Positions 15,146 to 23,747 of a stretch of 64,000 nucleotides of DNA are shown piece by piece. The notes beneath the pieces are model-generated. The model was not told where the DNA came from and ran no database searches. It worked only from the letters and a program-made list of their open reading frames with translations. Both the position numbers and the translations under genes were made by a program. The DNA lies in assembly GCA_947446645.1 (NCBI GenBank), contig CANFHA010000004.1, positions 1 to 64,000 on the forward strand. The letters are read 5' to 3'. The stretch is from Chitinophagaceae bacterium (lineage in GTDB: Bacteria > Bacteroidota > Bacteroidia > Chitinophagales > Chitinophagaceae). Within the stretch, counting starts at the first letter, position 1. Each line of letters opens with the position of its first letter.

Positions 15146-15424
15146 ATGTGGAAAAGGGAAGCAAAGAAGAATAGGAGGTTACCAAAGGAAATTGTACAGC
15201 CAAGAATTGAAATAGAAGACAAGATGCCATTATCAAAGTGTCGGCAGATACTGAAACAGATGGAGGTAAAATATACCGATGAAGAGATACTTCTTGTAAG
15301 GGATTGGCTCTATGATCTCGCGGCGATAACCTACGATGAATATTTTAATGACAAGGGGAATATTATACCACTAACGCAAAAACCAGACGATTATGAGGAA
15401 AGCAATTATTTACGTGCGAGTTAG
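15146..15424 (+). CDS. small protein coupled to the serine recombinase
   Basis: A 92-residue protein with a basic N-terminus (MWKREAKKNRRLPKE) and a helical body (MPLSKCRQILKQMEVKYTDEEILLVRDWLYDLA cannot be assigned to a family by eye; key residues are Cys35 and the DWLYDL helix). Its 3' end overlaps the recombinase start by 32 bases in another frame, so translation is probably coupled. Small genes in this position commonly accompany Bacteroidota serine recombinases. A role as a recombinase partner or directionality factor is possible but not shown. Confidence 0.65.
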   Translation: MWKREAKKNRRLPKEIVQPRIEIEDKMPLSKCRQILKQMEVKYTDEEILLVRDWLYDLAAITYDEYFNDKGNIIPLTQKPDDYEESNYLRAS

Positions 15425-17084
15425 TACAGACGAGCAAAGTGAGAAGGGGTACAGCCTCGCACATCAGGAAGAACGGCTAAGATTGTATTGCAAGCAACAC
15501 GACATAGAAGTAGCGGGTTTTTATAAAGAAGACCATTCAGCTAAGAGCTTTGACCGTCCGGCATTCGCACAGCTATTAACCTTCCTGAAGAAAAATAAGA
15601 AAGCTATTGATTTGCTATTATTTCTAAAGTGGGACAGGTTTAGCCGTAACGCCGGAGATGCCTACGGCATGATTAATCAGCTCAACAAACTTGGTGTAGA
15701 GCCGCAGGCAATCGAGCAGCCGCTGGACTTAAATGTACCCGAGAATAAGATCATGCTTGCCTTCTATCTTGCTGCACCGGAAGTAGAGAACGACCGCCGT
15801 TCCCTCAATGTAATAGCAGGTACTCGCAGAGCGATGAAAGAAGGGCGGTATTGCACGTGGGCTCCTATCGGTTATCGTAATATCCGAACAGAAGAAAACA
15901 AGCCAATTATTGTTCCGAGCAAAGACGCTCATTTAGTACGCTGGCTGTTTGAGGAAGTAGCCAAGCAGGAAAACAACGTGGTGGATATTTGGCGCATGGT
16001 GGTAACGAAAGGGCTAAAGGTCAGCAGAAGCAATACGTTTAACATGCTCCGCAATCCCATATACATGGGTAAGATTTTTCTGCCAGCTTATAAGGACGAA
16101 GAAGCTATGTTGGTTCGGGGCATACATGAGCCTGTCATTTCAGAAGGTCTTTTCTACATGGTGCAGGATATTTTGGATGGCCGGAAGCCTAAACATCCGT
16201 CAATACACACCGGAAAGGACGAACTGCCATTAAGAGGGTTTCTGATGTGCCGCAAGTGCGGGGCTAAACTGACAGGTAGTGCATCAAAAGGGCGTGGGGG
16301 CAGATACTTCTACTATCATTGTACCAGTTCTTGCGGTGAACGGTATCGGGCAGAAGAAGTAAATCAGCATTTCTTTACCGAACTGCAAAAGGCAGTTCCA
16401 AATGAAGAGGCTATCTGCTTTTTTGAACATATTGCAGCAGACTATTTTAGAAAAGTTGGGAAGGCAAAGTCAAACAACCTGCAAGCTGTTGACGAGGCAA
16501 TAGAGAAAACCCGTGCGAGAATAACCAATGCTTTACGGCGAATGTCGGACGAGGAAATCACTCCTGCCGATTACAGGGATATAAAAAATCTATATGAGCC
16601 TGAAATAGAGAAACTGATAAAAAGGAAACAAGAGATAAAGCTGGTTGATGATAACCTTGTAAGGTATATAAACGTAGTAACGACGGGGCTTAGAAGGCTG
16701 CCTGTATATTATCAGACGGCATCATTATCTACAAAGCAGCGGATTATTAGTTCGATGTACCCTGAAAAGTTGGTTTATGAAAATAAAAGTTATCGAACCC
16801 CGGCAATAAATGAAGCCGTGCGCATAATAAGCAAGCCAGACGGGGTTTTCAGCGAGGTAAAAGAAGAACAGGTCTCCGAAAATGGAGACCTGTCTAAATG
16901 GGTAGTCCGACCTGGATTCGAACCAAGACAAACAGAGTCAGAGTCTGTTGTGCTACCGTTACACAATCGGACTGATTGTGATAAAAAAAGCTGCCCAAAA
17001 AGCTGCTTTTGTAGTTCCATCTGGATTCGAACCAGAACAAACAGAACCAAAATCTGTTGTGCTACCGTTACACCATGGAACTAA
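15393..17084 (+). CDS. large serine recombinase whose 3' end runs through tRNA-Gln genes
   Basis: A serine resolvase/invertase-family integrase. The catalytic domain covers about 1-150, with YVRVSTDEQ (nucleophile Ser10) and LKWDRFSRN. A recombinase domain follows, and then a zinc ribbon with CRKCG and a later pair of Cys (HCTSSC), and a coiled-coil region. The recognisable protein ends near residue 490. Beyond that the frame reads antisense through a hairpin at 16868-16893, then tRNA-Gln(CUG) (peptide VVRPGFEPRQT) and tRNA-Gln(UUG). This shows that the element was inserted at the tRNA 3' end and its own stop was lost or replaced. The 563-residue length is therefore probably inflated, and the last ~70 residues are not native recombinase sequence. 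Confidence 0.9.
   Translation: MRKAIIYVRVSTDEQSEKGYSLAHQEERLRLYCKQHDIEVAGFYKEDHSAKSFDRPAFAQLLTFLKKNKKAIDLLLFLKWDRFSRNAGDAYGMINQLNKLGVEPQAIEQPLDLNVPENKIMLAFYLAAPEVENDRRSLNVIAGTRRAMKEGRYCTWAPIGYRNIRTEENKPIIVPSKDAHLVRWLFEEVAKQENNVVDIWRMVVTKGLKVSRSNTFNMLRNPIYMGKIFLPAYKDEEAMLVRGIHEPVISEGLFYMVQDILDGRKPKHPSIHTGKDELPLRGFLMCRKCGAKLTGSASKGRGGRYFYYHCTSSCGERYRAEEVNQHFFTELQKAVPNEEAICFFEHIAADYFRKVGKAKSNNLQAVDEAIEKTRARITNALRRMSDEEITPADYRDIKNLYEPEIEKLIKRKQEIKLVDDNLVRYINVVTTGLRRLPVYYQTASLSTKQRIISSMYPEKLVYENKSYRTPAINEAVRIISKPDGVFSEVKEEQVSENGDLSKWVVRPGFEPRQTESESVVLPLHNRTDCDKKSCPKSCFCSSIWIRTRTNRTKICCATVTPWN
16859..16893 (-). terminator. terminator of the tRNA-Gln transcript
   Basis: A perfect 10-bp stem (ACAGGTCTCC and GGAGACCTGT, 6-base loop) is followed on the minus strand by TCTTCTTTT. 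It lies 10 bases past the tRNA-Gln(CUG) 3' end and inside the recombinase reading frame. Confidence 0.7.
16903..16973 (-). tRNA. tRNA-Gln (anticodon CUG)
   Basis: A 71-base tRNA on the minus strand. The 7-bp acceptor stem is AGTCCGA/TCGGACT with discriminator A. The D arm has GTAACGGTAGC. The anticodon stem ACAGA/TCTGT holds loop CTCTGAC, which gives anticodon CUG, and the T arm contains GGTTCGAATCC. CCA is not encoded. Its 3' end faces the accessory island, as expected for an integration target. Confidence 0.93.
17012..17082 (-). tRNA. tRNA-Gln (anticodon UUG)
   Basis: A 71-base tRNA on the minus strand with acceptor AGTTCCA/TGGAACT, D arm GTAACGGTAGC, anticodon stem ACAGA/TCTGT with loop TTTTGGT (anticodon UUG), and T arm GGTTCGAATCC. 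It is 38 bases upstream of tRNA-Gln(CUG) and very similar to it in the D and T arms, so the two form one duplicated transcription unit. Confidence 0.93.
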
Positions 17085-17103
17085 AACCCAATTTAAGGGG
17101 CTG

Positions 17104-17111
17104 CAAAGGTA
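17104..17111 (-). promoter_or_regulatory. -7 promoter box of the tRNA-Gln pair
   Basis: Minus-strand TACCTTTG matches TAnnTTTG, 22 bases before the first base of tRNA-Gln(UUG). Confidence 0.65.
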
Positions 17112-17223
17112 ATTGTTGTCTTCTAAAAAAACAACATTATTTTCTTCCTCGTTACTCACTTTGCCTGTATAAATACTTACTGATTTTTTCAATCTTTTAT
17201 GTTCTCCACCCGCCTTTTTATGG

Positions 17224-17231
17224 TAGGTTTG
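17224..17231 (+). promoter_or_regulatory. -7 promoter box of the PBP2 gene
   Basis: TAGGTTTG matches TAnnTTTG, 32 bases before the PBP2 start codon. No good -33 TTTG is seen at the usual spacing. Confidence 0.5.
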
Positions 17232-17262
17232 CAGCAAGAATAAAAACAAGAATCCCCAACAC

Positions 17263-19281
17263 ATGGCAGCCGCGCAAAACCCGCGCCAATACATCATCAG
17301 CTTTATATTTATAGGCGTTGCGTCTGTAATATTGCTGCGGCTTTTTTTCCTTCAGAATTTTGAATCAAAGTATAAGGTGCTGGCAAACGATATTGCCATT
17401 TACAAAAAGGTGGTCTATCCGCCCCGGGGTGCCATACTGGACAGAAAGGGCAAAGTGATGCTCTCGAATACCACCATTTACGATCTGATGGTAACGCCTC
17501 ATAATGTGCCTAAAACATTTGATACCACTCAGTTTTGCGAAGTGCTGGATATAGACCGGGCTACTTACCTGAAGATAATGGAGCGTGTGCTGACCCGCAA
17601 TATAGACGTGCGGCAAAGCTCATTCATGGAGCAGCTTAGCCAGGAGCAGACTGCAAAATTCCAGGAGAATGCGTATATGTTCGCCGGTTATGAACTGGTG
17701 GAGCGCAACATACGCGCGTATGAAAATGCGAGCGCAGGCATAGTGCTTGGGTATATAGGTGAGGTATCTCCCGAGATGCTAAAACGCCAGCGATATGCTT
17801 CATACCGGCAGGGAGATTATACTGGTTTCAGCGGGCTGGAACTGGAGTATGAAGAAGTGCTGCGTGGGCAACGCGGTGTGCACTATCTGGAGCGAGACAA
17901 GTTCAATCGTCCGCGTGACCCCTATAAAGGTGGTATACTCGACAGCCAGGAGGTTTCAGGGCGGCAACTAGACCTTTATCTTGATGCAGACCTTCAGGCG
18001 TATGCAGAGAAGCTGATGCAGAACAAGATAGGCAGTGTAGTGGCTATAGATCCTCAAACCGGGGGTATACTTACCATGGTGAGCAGCCCTACTTACGACC
18101 CCAACTTGCTGCGAGGCAGAGACAGAGCCAAGAACTATGCAATGCTGTACCGCACTGCCACACGGCCATTATTCAACCGTGCCATACAGGCTACATATCA
18201 GCCCGGATCTACGATTAAGCCTATGACCGGGCTCATTGGTCTGGCTACGGGCGCTATAAATCCTCATTTTGGCCTTGCGTGCTATGGCAGTTATAACTAT
18301 TGCGGGCGGCCTATAAAGTGTGAGCATAAGGATGCAGGCCATGCTGCAAATTTCAGGCTGGCACTTGCACATTCTTGCAATTCGTATTTCTGTCATATAT
18401 TCCGGCTTACAATAGACTACTCCAAATTTGAAAGTGTAAAGGCTGGTGTGCAGGTATGGCACGACTATCTTTCAGCAATAGGGTTTGGCAGGCAGACAGG
18501 TGTTGATATTCCTTTTGAAGGTTCAGGACGTGTACCTGATTCTGCCTATTACGACAACCGGTATCACTTTAACTGGAATTCCTGTACTGTCGTGTTCGTT
18601 GGCATGGGACAAGGAGAGCTTTCGGTAACTCCATTGCAAATGGCCAACGGCATGTGTATGATAGCCAATAAGGGATGGTACTACACACCACACTTTGTAA
18701 AAGCTATAGGAAAGAACGCGGACGACAGCCTGCTGAAAAAATACCAGGAAAAGCATACTGTACTTAACATCCCTGATACAACCTTCAGCGTAGTGCAGCA
18801 AGCTATGCAGGATGTGGTGGAGAGTGGCACAGCCATAGGTGCCAAAGTAGACGGCATAACTATATGTGCAAAGACCGGCACGGCTGAGAACAAAGCGATA
18901 GTAAACGGAGCTGTAATAAAGATGGAGAACCACTCCATGTTTGTGGCGTTCGCTCCCCGTGACAATCCGAAGATCGCCATCGCGGTTGCAATTGAGAATG
19001 CAGGTTTCGGTGCCACATGGGCAGCTCCTATTGCAAGCTTACTGATAGAAAGGTATCTTAAGGACAGTGTGACGGTAAAGCGAAAGCCCATAGAAGATAA
19101 AATGATGAACGCGCGCCTTATTAACAAATACGTTTATACAATTGACTCTGTTTCGCGCCTGCATGATGCGGAGGTATACAGGGCCCGTATGGAGCGGAAA
19201 AGGATAGCAGACAGCACGAGGGATGCAAATGCCGATGTAGTATTGCAGCGGTGGTTGAACAAGAAACTGAGAAAGAAATAG
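17263..19281 (+). CDS. mrdA: penicillin-binding protein 2 (peptidoglycan transpeptidase)
   Basis: A class B PBP that cross-links peptidoglycan during cell elongation. One N-terminal membrane anchor spans about residues 10-30. A dimerisation/pedestal region with PPRGAILDRKG (53-63) comes next. The transpeptidase domain has STIK (Ser316, Lys319), SCN (371-373) and KTGTAEN (from 537), so all three active-site motifs are intact. The 672-residue length is normal for the family. It is followed 155 bases later by RodA on the same strand, its glycosyltransferase partner in the elongasome. Between the two is a repeat GAAAATGCGCA plus a palindrome AAAATGCGCATTTT that could act as a weak terminator. Confidence 0.95.
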   Translation: MAAAQNPRQYIISFIFIGVASVILLRLFFLQNFESKYKVLANDIAIYKKVVYPPRGAILDRKGKVMLSNTTIYDLMVTPHNVPKTFDTTQFCEVLDIDRATYLKIMERVLTRNIDVRQSSFMEQLSQEQTAKFQENAYMFAGYELVERNIRAYENASAGIVLGYIGEVSPEMLKRQRYASYRQGDYTGFSGLELEYEEVLRGQRGVHYLERDKFNRPRDPYKGGILDSQEVSGRQLDLYLDADLQAYAEKLMQNKIGSVVAIDPQTGGILTMVSSPTYDPNLLRGRDRAKNYAMLYRTATRPLFNRAIQATYQPGSTIKPMTGLIGLATGAINPHFGLACYGSYNYCGRPIKCEHKDAGHAANFRLALAHSCNSYFCHIFRLTIDYSKFESVKAGVQVWHDYLSAIGFGRQTGVDIPFEGSGRVPDSAYYDNRYHFNWNSCTVVFVGMGQGELSVTPLQMANGMCMIANKGWYYTPHFVKAIGKNADDSLLKKYQEKHTVLNIPDTTFSVVQQAMQDVVESGTAIGAKVDGITICAKTGTAENKAIVNGAVIKMENHSMFVAFAPRDNPKIAIAVAIENAGFGATWAAPIASLLIERYLKDSVTVKRKPIEDKMMNARLINKYVYTIDSVSRLHDAEVYRARMERKRIADSTRDANADVVLQRWLNKKLRKK

Positions 19282-19436
19282 AAAAATATGAAAATGCGCA
19301 AATTTGAAAATGCGCATTTTATGCAGATAATTTAATAATTACTTGATTTAGATAAGTGGATCAATTGTTTGATAATGGAAACTGACTACATAAACCAATT
19401 TTCAAATTTCCACATTTTCAAATTTTCAAATCGGAT

Positions 19437-20756
19437 ATGAGCTCATTAAGAAAATCATTGTTTTACCGGATAGATGGGGTAGTGCTCCTGCTATACACAT
19501 TGCTTGTGATAGTCGGCATTCTTGCCGTCTTCTCTGTGGAGCATCGCGCCAGCGACGCGCTGATAATGATGAACAAGAGCTACATGAAACAGCTGGTATG
19601 GTTCGGGTATTCTTTACTTTTTGGTATGGTTATTCTGCTTACAGACAGCAAATTCTTTTCCTCTTTTGCATTCCTTACGTATACAGCAGGTATCGCCGTG
19701 CTTATTATAACCATATTTGCAGGGGTAGATGTAAAGGGGTCGCGATCATGGCTGGGTATTGGTAGTTTCCGGTTTCAGCCGGGCGAAGTGGCCAAAATAT
19801 TTACCTCACTGGCTATTGCCAAATTTCTTTCGCTGCCGGAAACCAATTTCAAAACACTTAAGCATCGCTTCATTGCCGTTGGTATAGCTCTTACGCCAGC
19901 ACTGCTCATTATTTTGCAAAATGAAACCGGCTTGGCCCTGGTATACCTCTGTTTTTTCCTGGTGATGTACCGTGAGGGACTTCCCAATACGGTGTTGGTA
20001 ATCGGTTTTTCAGTAATAGCCCTTGTGCTTGCAACTTTGCTGATCGATAGAAAAGTTCTCTTTGTAGTGCTGACGGTGGGGATGGGAATAGTGGCAGTGT
20101 TGATGAGAAATACGCTGAGGCGCAGATGGGAGCCACGTGTGTTTCTTTTGTCAATATGGTTCGTTTGCATACTTTTCTCACAAGTCGCCGTGCCTTTTGT
20201 TTTTAAGCATGTACTAAAGAAGCATCACATAGAGCGCATTTACTCTATGATTGGTAAAGAGGTGCCAGATGAGTATGATAAAACCATGGTTGCCGGTGAA
20301 GAAAAAAAAGGAAATAGCTCAGAGTATAATGTCCTGCAGTCTAAGATAGCTATAGGCTCTGGTGGTTTTTGGGGCAAGGGCTTTCTCAATGGTACATCAA
20401 CAAAGAATCAGTTTGTTCCCGAACAAAATACCGATTTTATATTCTGTGCCATTGGTGAGCAGTTTGGATTTTTTGGGAGTGCTATATTACTCATTCTTTA
20501 TGTGTCATTGATGTTGAGAATAATATATATCGGTGAGCGGCAACGGTCTGCATTTACGCGGGTTTATTCATACTGTGTAGCCTGCATATTGTTTTTTCAC
20601 TTTGCAGTAAATATTTCCATGACGGTTGGCCTCGCACCGGTTATTGGTATCACGCTGCCGTTCCTTAGCTATGGAGGGTCATCACTTATGTCTTTCAGCA
20701 TCCTGATTTTTATCCTTATTCGGCTCGATGCCGACAGGCAGGTGCTGATCAGATAA
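19437..20756 (+). CDS. rodA: rod shape-determining protein RodA (SEDS glycosyltransferase)
   Basis: A 439-residue polytopic membrane protein of the SEDS family, which polymerises lipid II into glycan strands with PBP2. Family landmarks are VKGSRSWLGIGSFRFQPGE near residue 110, NETGLALVY around 162, and the C-terminal EQNTDFIFCAIGEQFGFFG with PVIGITLPFLSYGGSS. About ten membrane segments are visible. A longer than usual soluble segment (about 225-330) includes HHIERIYSMIGKEVPDEYDK. The gene directly follows mrdA, the classical pairing. The ATG at 19437 follows an A/T-rich stretch of TTTTCAAA repeats. Confidence 0.95.
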   Translation: MSSLRKSLFYRIDGVVLLLYTLLVIVGILAVFSVEHRASDALIMMNKSYMKQLVWFGYSLLFGMVILLTDSKFFSSFAFLTYTAGIAVLIITIFAGVDVKGSRSWLGIGSFRFQPGEVAKIFTSLAIAKFLSLPETNFKTLKHRFIAVGIALTPALLIILQNETGLALVYLCFFLVMYREGLPNTVLVIGFSVIALVLATLLIDRKVLFVVLTVGMGIVAVLMRNTLRRRWEPRVFLLSIWFVCILFSQVAVPFVFKHVLKKHHIERIYSMIGKEVPDEYDKTMVAGEEKKGNSSEYNVLQSKIAIGSGGFWGKGFLNGTSTKNQFVPEQNTDFIFCAIGEQFGFFGSAILLILYVSLMLRIIYIGERQRSAFTRVYSYCVACILFFHFAVNISMTVGLAPVIGITLPFLSYGGSSLMSFSILIFILIRLDADRQVLIR

Positions 20757-20888
20757 GTTCCGCAAATAACCGGTATCTCGCTTTCGGATGCTATCGCTTT
20801 ACCAGCAATGTCCTCTCGTTATGGTGGAGTAAATAATTTCGATACCTGATGTCGAGTTAGGGTGAGCCTTTAGGTTTTATCTTTGTGC

Positions 20889-21629
20889 ATGATCTATCCA
20901 TTATCAGAGGGTGTATTTACGGTGGGGCACGACAAGCAATTTATTCCCTTTAGTCTTGCAAATGACGAGCTTACAGACAGACCAACAGGCTCACTGCTTG
21001 TGGAAGTGCAGCCATTCCTCGTAGTGACGGATAAGGATGTAATATTGCTTGATACTGGACTTGGTTTCAGGAATGCCGATGGCGTACTGCAGATTCACGA
21101 CAATCTTCGCAAACATGGCTATGAACCGGCACAGGTAACAAAAGTTCTGTTGTCCCACCTGCACAAAGATCATGCAGGGTGCCTGGTATTTAAAGACGAC
21201 AACGGACTGGTTAATGCTACATTCCCAAATGCCGACTACTATATTTACACGGCCGAAGCCGACTTTGCATTGACTACAGGTTATCCGTCCTATCATCCTG
21301 ATGAAATAGAACCACTGCTAGGCACTTCCCAGGTAAAATGGCTGGATGGAGAAACGGGACTTATCGATGGCCACATTAAATTCATGCACTCGGGCGGGCA
21401 TTGTCCACAGCACATTGTATACCTTATTGAAGACGGAAATGAAAAGATTTTCTTTGGCGGTGATGAGGCGCCTCAATTTAAACAGCTTAAGATGAAGTAT
21501 GTGGCCAAGTATGATTTTGACGGTAAAAAGGCTATGCACCTGCGCGAGCAATATGCGGAGCAGGGGAGAAGAGAAGGGTGGAAATTTCTTTTTTACCATG
21601 ATGTGAAATGCCCCGTAAGCAGCCTGTAA
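20889..21629 (+). CDS. metallo-beta-lactamase-fold hydrolase
   Basis: A 247-residue cytoplasmic MBL-fold enzyme. The zinc-binding motif is SHLHKDHAG (His90, His92, Asp94, His95), followed by a downstream histidine in SGGHCPQH and an aspartate in FFGGDEAP. The lactonase/glyoxalase-like layout suggests hydrolysis of an ester, lactone or thioester, but the substrate cannot be told. I chose the ATG at 20889 over an in-frame TTG two codons earlier. A TATCTTTG box at 20878-20885 ends only 3 bases before it, so the mRNA may be leaderless. It is followed on the same strand by peptide deformylase, with no visible functional link. Confidence 0.88.
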   Translation: MIYPLSEGVFTVGHDKQFIPFSLANDELTDRPTGSLLVEVQPFLVVTDKDVILLDTGLGFRNADGVLQIHDNLRKHGYEPAQVTKVLLSHLHKDHAGCLVFKDDNGLVNATFPNADYYIYTAEADFALTTGYPSYHPDEIEPLLGTSQVKWLDGETGLIDGHIKFMHSGGHCPQHIVYLIEDGNEKIFFGGDEAPQFKQLKMKYVAKYDFDGKKAMHLREQYAEQGRREGWKFLFYHDVKCPVSSL

Positions 21630-21682
21630 TAACAGACTGAAGCAGTATCCTGTATATCTCCTGTAAATCAGTAAATTCTAAT

Positions 21683-21690
21683 TAACTTTG
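21683..21690 (+). promoter_or_regulatory. -7 promoter box of def
   Basis: TAACTTTG matches TAnnTTTG, 30 bases before the def start codon. Confidence 0.6.
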
Positions 21691-21720
21691 CCCACTTTAA
21701 TAACAACCATAGATTAATTC

Positions 21721-22299
21721 ATGATTTTGCCTGTAGTAGCATATGGCAGCCCCGTATTGCGTAAAGTTTGTGATGACATAACTCCACAGTACCCGGAGCT
21801 TACTAAGCTTATTGCTGATATGTGGGATACAGTATACAATAGTAATGGGGTAGGCCTTGCGGCTCCCCAGATCAATAAGCCAATACGGTTGTTTGTAATT
21901 GATACAGTGCAGATAGTAGAAGATTTTAATGATGAAGACAGGCGTAAGTATCCTGACGAAAAGGCCATAAAGCAGGTTTTCATTAACGCGAAGAAAATAG
22001 AGGAAACGGGTAGCATGTGGCCTTATAATGAAGGTTGCCTGAGCATTCCAAAAGTTCGCGAAGATATTCAACGTCTTAGTCACGTACGCCTCACTTATCT
22101 CGACGAAAATTTCGTACCACATGAGCAGGAATTTTATGGTATCACAGCCCGTGTAATACAGCATGAGTATGACCACATAGAAGGTAAGCTCTTCATTGAC
22201 TATCTCTCACAGTTGAAAAAGCGCCTTATTAAAAAGAAGCTGGATGATATCTCTGCCGGCAAGGTAAAGACCGACTACCGGATGCTTTTCCCTAAATAA
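21721..22299 (+). CDS. def: peptide deformylase
   Basis: Removes the formyl group from the N-terminal methionine of new proteins. It is 192 residues long. All three family motifs are intact: GVGLAAPQ (43-50), EGCLSIP with metal ligand Cys106, and QHEYDHIEG with His148, catalytic Glu149 and His152. Residues between motifs 1 and 2 include an acidic insertion (EDFNDEDRRKYPDEK) typical of Bacteroidota enzymes. A TAnnTTTG box lies upstream. The next gene, an ECF sigma factor, has its own promoter, so def is probably monocistronic. Confidence 0.96.
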   Translation: MILPVVAYGSPVLRKVCDDITPQYPELTKLIADMWDTVYNSNGVGLAAPQINKPIRLFVIDTVQIVEDFNDEDRRKYPDEKAIKQVFINAKKIEETGSMWPYNEGCLSIPKVREDIQRLSHVRLTYLDENFVPHEQEFYGITARVIQHEYDHIEGKLFIDYLSQLKKRLIKKKLDDISAGKVKTDYRMLFPK

Positions 22300-22314
22300 T
22301 CAGGAGTCGTTTTC

Positions 22315-22346
22315 TTTGGCAGTTTACGGTATACTATATACATTTG
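22315..22346 (+). promoter_or_regulatory. full Bacteroidota promoter of the ECF sigma operon
   Basis: TTTG (22315-22318), a 20-base spacer and TACATTTG (22339-22346) fit the consensus TTTG-N17-23-TAnnTTTG exactly, 16 bases before the sigma start codon. The operon therefore seems to be read by the primary sigma factor and not only by its own product. Confidence 0.75.
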
Positions 22347-22362
22347 AATCGAAATCATACTC

Positions 22363-22914
22363 TTGCCCGATACAGAAGTATTATATAATGAAGAACAACT
22401 GGTTTTGCTGCTCAGGCAGGGGAGCCGTGAGGGGTTCAATTACCTCTATCGCCAATATGGCGCAGTTCTCTATGGGGTGATCAACAAGATCGTTTACGAT
22501 GAGCAAAGCGCCGAAGATGTGCTCCAGGACGCTTTTGTAAAGATCTGGAATAACATAGCTCAATATGACGCAGCCAAAGGCCGGCTATATACCTGGATGA
22601 TCAATATAGCGCGCAACAGCGCTATTGATAAGCTGAGATCGAAAGGAGAGATAATGAAGGCTAAAATCCAAACCGGTGACGAGGTCGTAAATAATGTGCA
22701 GACAGGACGAAAAACCGAGCTGGTAACCGATGCTATTGGCCTGCACAATATGGTAGCCGGGTTAAAACGTGACTACGAAGTAATAGTAACGCTCGCATAT
22801 TTTAAAGGCTACACGCTGGATGAAATTTCAAAGACTTTGGAAATACCACTTGGTACAGTGAAAACCCGCATGCGTGCTGCTATGCAGCAATTAAGAGAAA
22901 TTTTTGATAAATAG
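22363..22914 (+). CDS. ECF-type RNA polymerase sigma factor
   Basis: A 183-residue sigma-70 family protein with only regions 2 and 4. Region 2 contains EQSAEDVLQDAFVKIWNNI and WMINIARNSAIDKLR. Region 4 contains YEVIVTLAYFKGYTLDEIS and the HTH PLGTVKTRMRAAMQQL. It begins at TTG (22363), because no ATG is available before region 2 and the promoter lies just upstream. Its stop overlaps the GTG start of the anti-sigma gene by one base, so the pair is made in a fixed ratio. The regulon cannot be predicted. Confidence 0.93.
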   Translation: MPDTEVLYNEEQLVLLLRQGSREGFNYLYRQYGAVLYGVINKIVYDEQSAEDVLQDAFVKIWNNIAQYDAAKGRLYTWMINIARNSAIDKLRSKGEIMKAKIQTGDEVVNNVQTGRKTELVTDAIGLHNMVAGLKRDYEVIVTLAYFKGYTLDEISKTLEIPLGTVKTRMRAAMQQLREIFDK

Positions 22915-23747
22915 TGAATATTGCAGAATACATAGCGTCTGGTCACCTTGAAGCTTACATGCTGGGTGCGCTTTCGGAAACGGAAGTTGCAGAGGTGCTG
23001 TCTATGGCAGCCATGTATCCCGAAGTTGCTGCTGAATTGAGGGAGATGGAAACGGTGATGGAGCGCTTTGCTTTGTCGCTGGCTAAACTCCCTCCCGCTA
23101 CGTTAGAAGACAAAATATGGGGCAGGCTGCCTGCTGCTCAGGGCAATATAGCTTCTGAAACGGCATCAGTAAAAAGAAGCAATACAATTCCGTTTCAACC
23201 ACAATACCGAAAGCCTGCCGCGTGGAAATATGCGGCAGTGGTAGCTGGCCTTGGTGGTAGCATAGCGCTGAATGCAGTATTGTGGATGCGCAACGAGCAT
23301 AAAAATGATGACATTGCGGCACTGACGACTAAAATAAAATCAGCGGAACAGGATCAGAAAATTATTGCGGCTGTTCTTAATGATTATAAAAAGAACAAAG
23401 CAATGATGTCGGATACTGCCATGCAGACAATTGTGATGCACACAGTACAACCGGGCCATCCTATGGCCGCTACACTTTACTGGAGCAAAACCAAGGGTGA
23501 AGCTTATGTGAGTGCGGATGGTCTGCCCACGCCACCTGCTGGCATGCAATACCAACTATGGGTGATGCAGAATGGCAAACCGGTAGATATGGGTGTATTG
23601 CCTATAGATCTGGCCGGAACTCCAGGTATGCAAAAAGTGAGTAAACTGGTGACCGATGGTCAGGCATTTGCTATATCACTGGAAAAACAAGGAGGAAGCA
23701 TTTCTCCTACCATGCAGAATATCTACGTAATGGGCAAAGTGTCTTAG
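22914..23747 (+). CDS. RskA-type anti-sigma factor
   Basis: A 277-residue membrane protein that should hold the upstream ECF sigma factor inactive. The N-terminal sigma-binding part (about 1-75) begins MNIAEYIASGHLEAYMLGAL and lacks the His-Cys-Cys zinc motif of ZAS-type anti-sigmas. One membrane helix lies around 103-122 (YAAVVAGLGGSIALNAVLWM), followed by a short coiled coil. The C-terminal extracytoplasmic domain has YQLWVMQNGKPVDMG and FAISLEKQGGS, typical of the RskA family. The start is GTG, overlapping the sigma stop. Its 3' end overlaps the convergent lipoprotein gene by 4 bases. Confidence 0.92.
   Translation: MNIAEYIASGHLEAYMLGALSETEVAEVLSMAAMYPEVAAELREMETVMERFALSLAKLPPATLEDKIWGRLPAAQGNIASETASVKRSNTIPFQPQYRKPAAWKYAAVVAGLGGSIALNAVLWMRNEHKNDDIAALTTKIKSAEQDQKIIAAVLNDYKKNKAMMSDTAMQTIVMHTVQPGHPMAATLYWSKTKGEAYVSADGLPTPPAGMQYQLWVMQNGKPVDMGVLPIDLAGTPGMQKVSKLVTDGQAFAISLEKQGGSISPTMQNIYVMGKVS

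Noticed and set aside
1-16900. Integrated prophage or conjugative element with full machinery
   Set aside because: No capsid, tail, terminase, relaxase or conjugation genes are seen. Only recombinases and accessory genes are present.
16959-17297. 112-residue minus-strand protein over tRNA-Gln(UUG)
   Set aside because: It reads through a tRNA gene and its promoter and therefore cannot be a protein gene.
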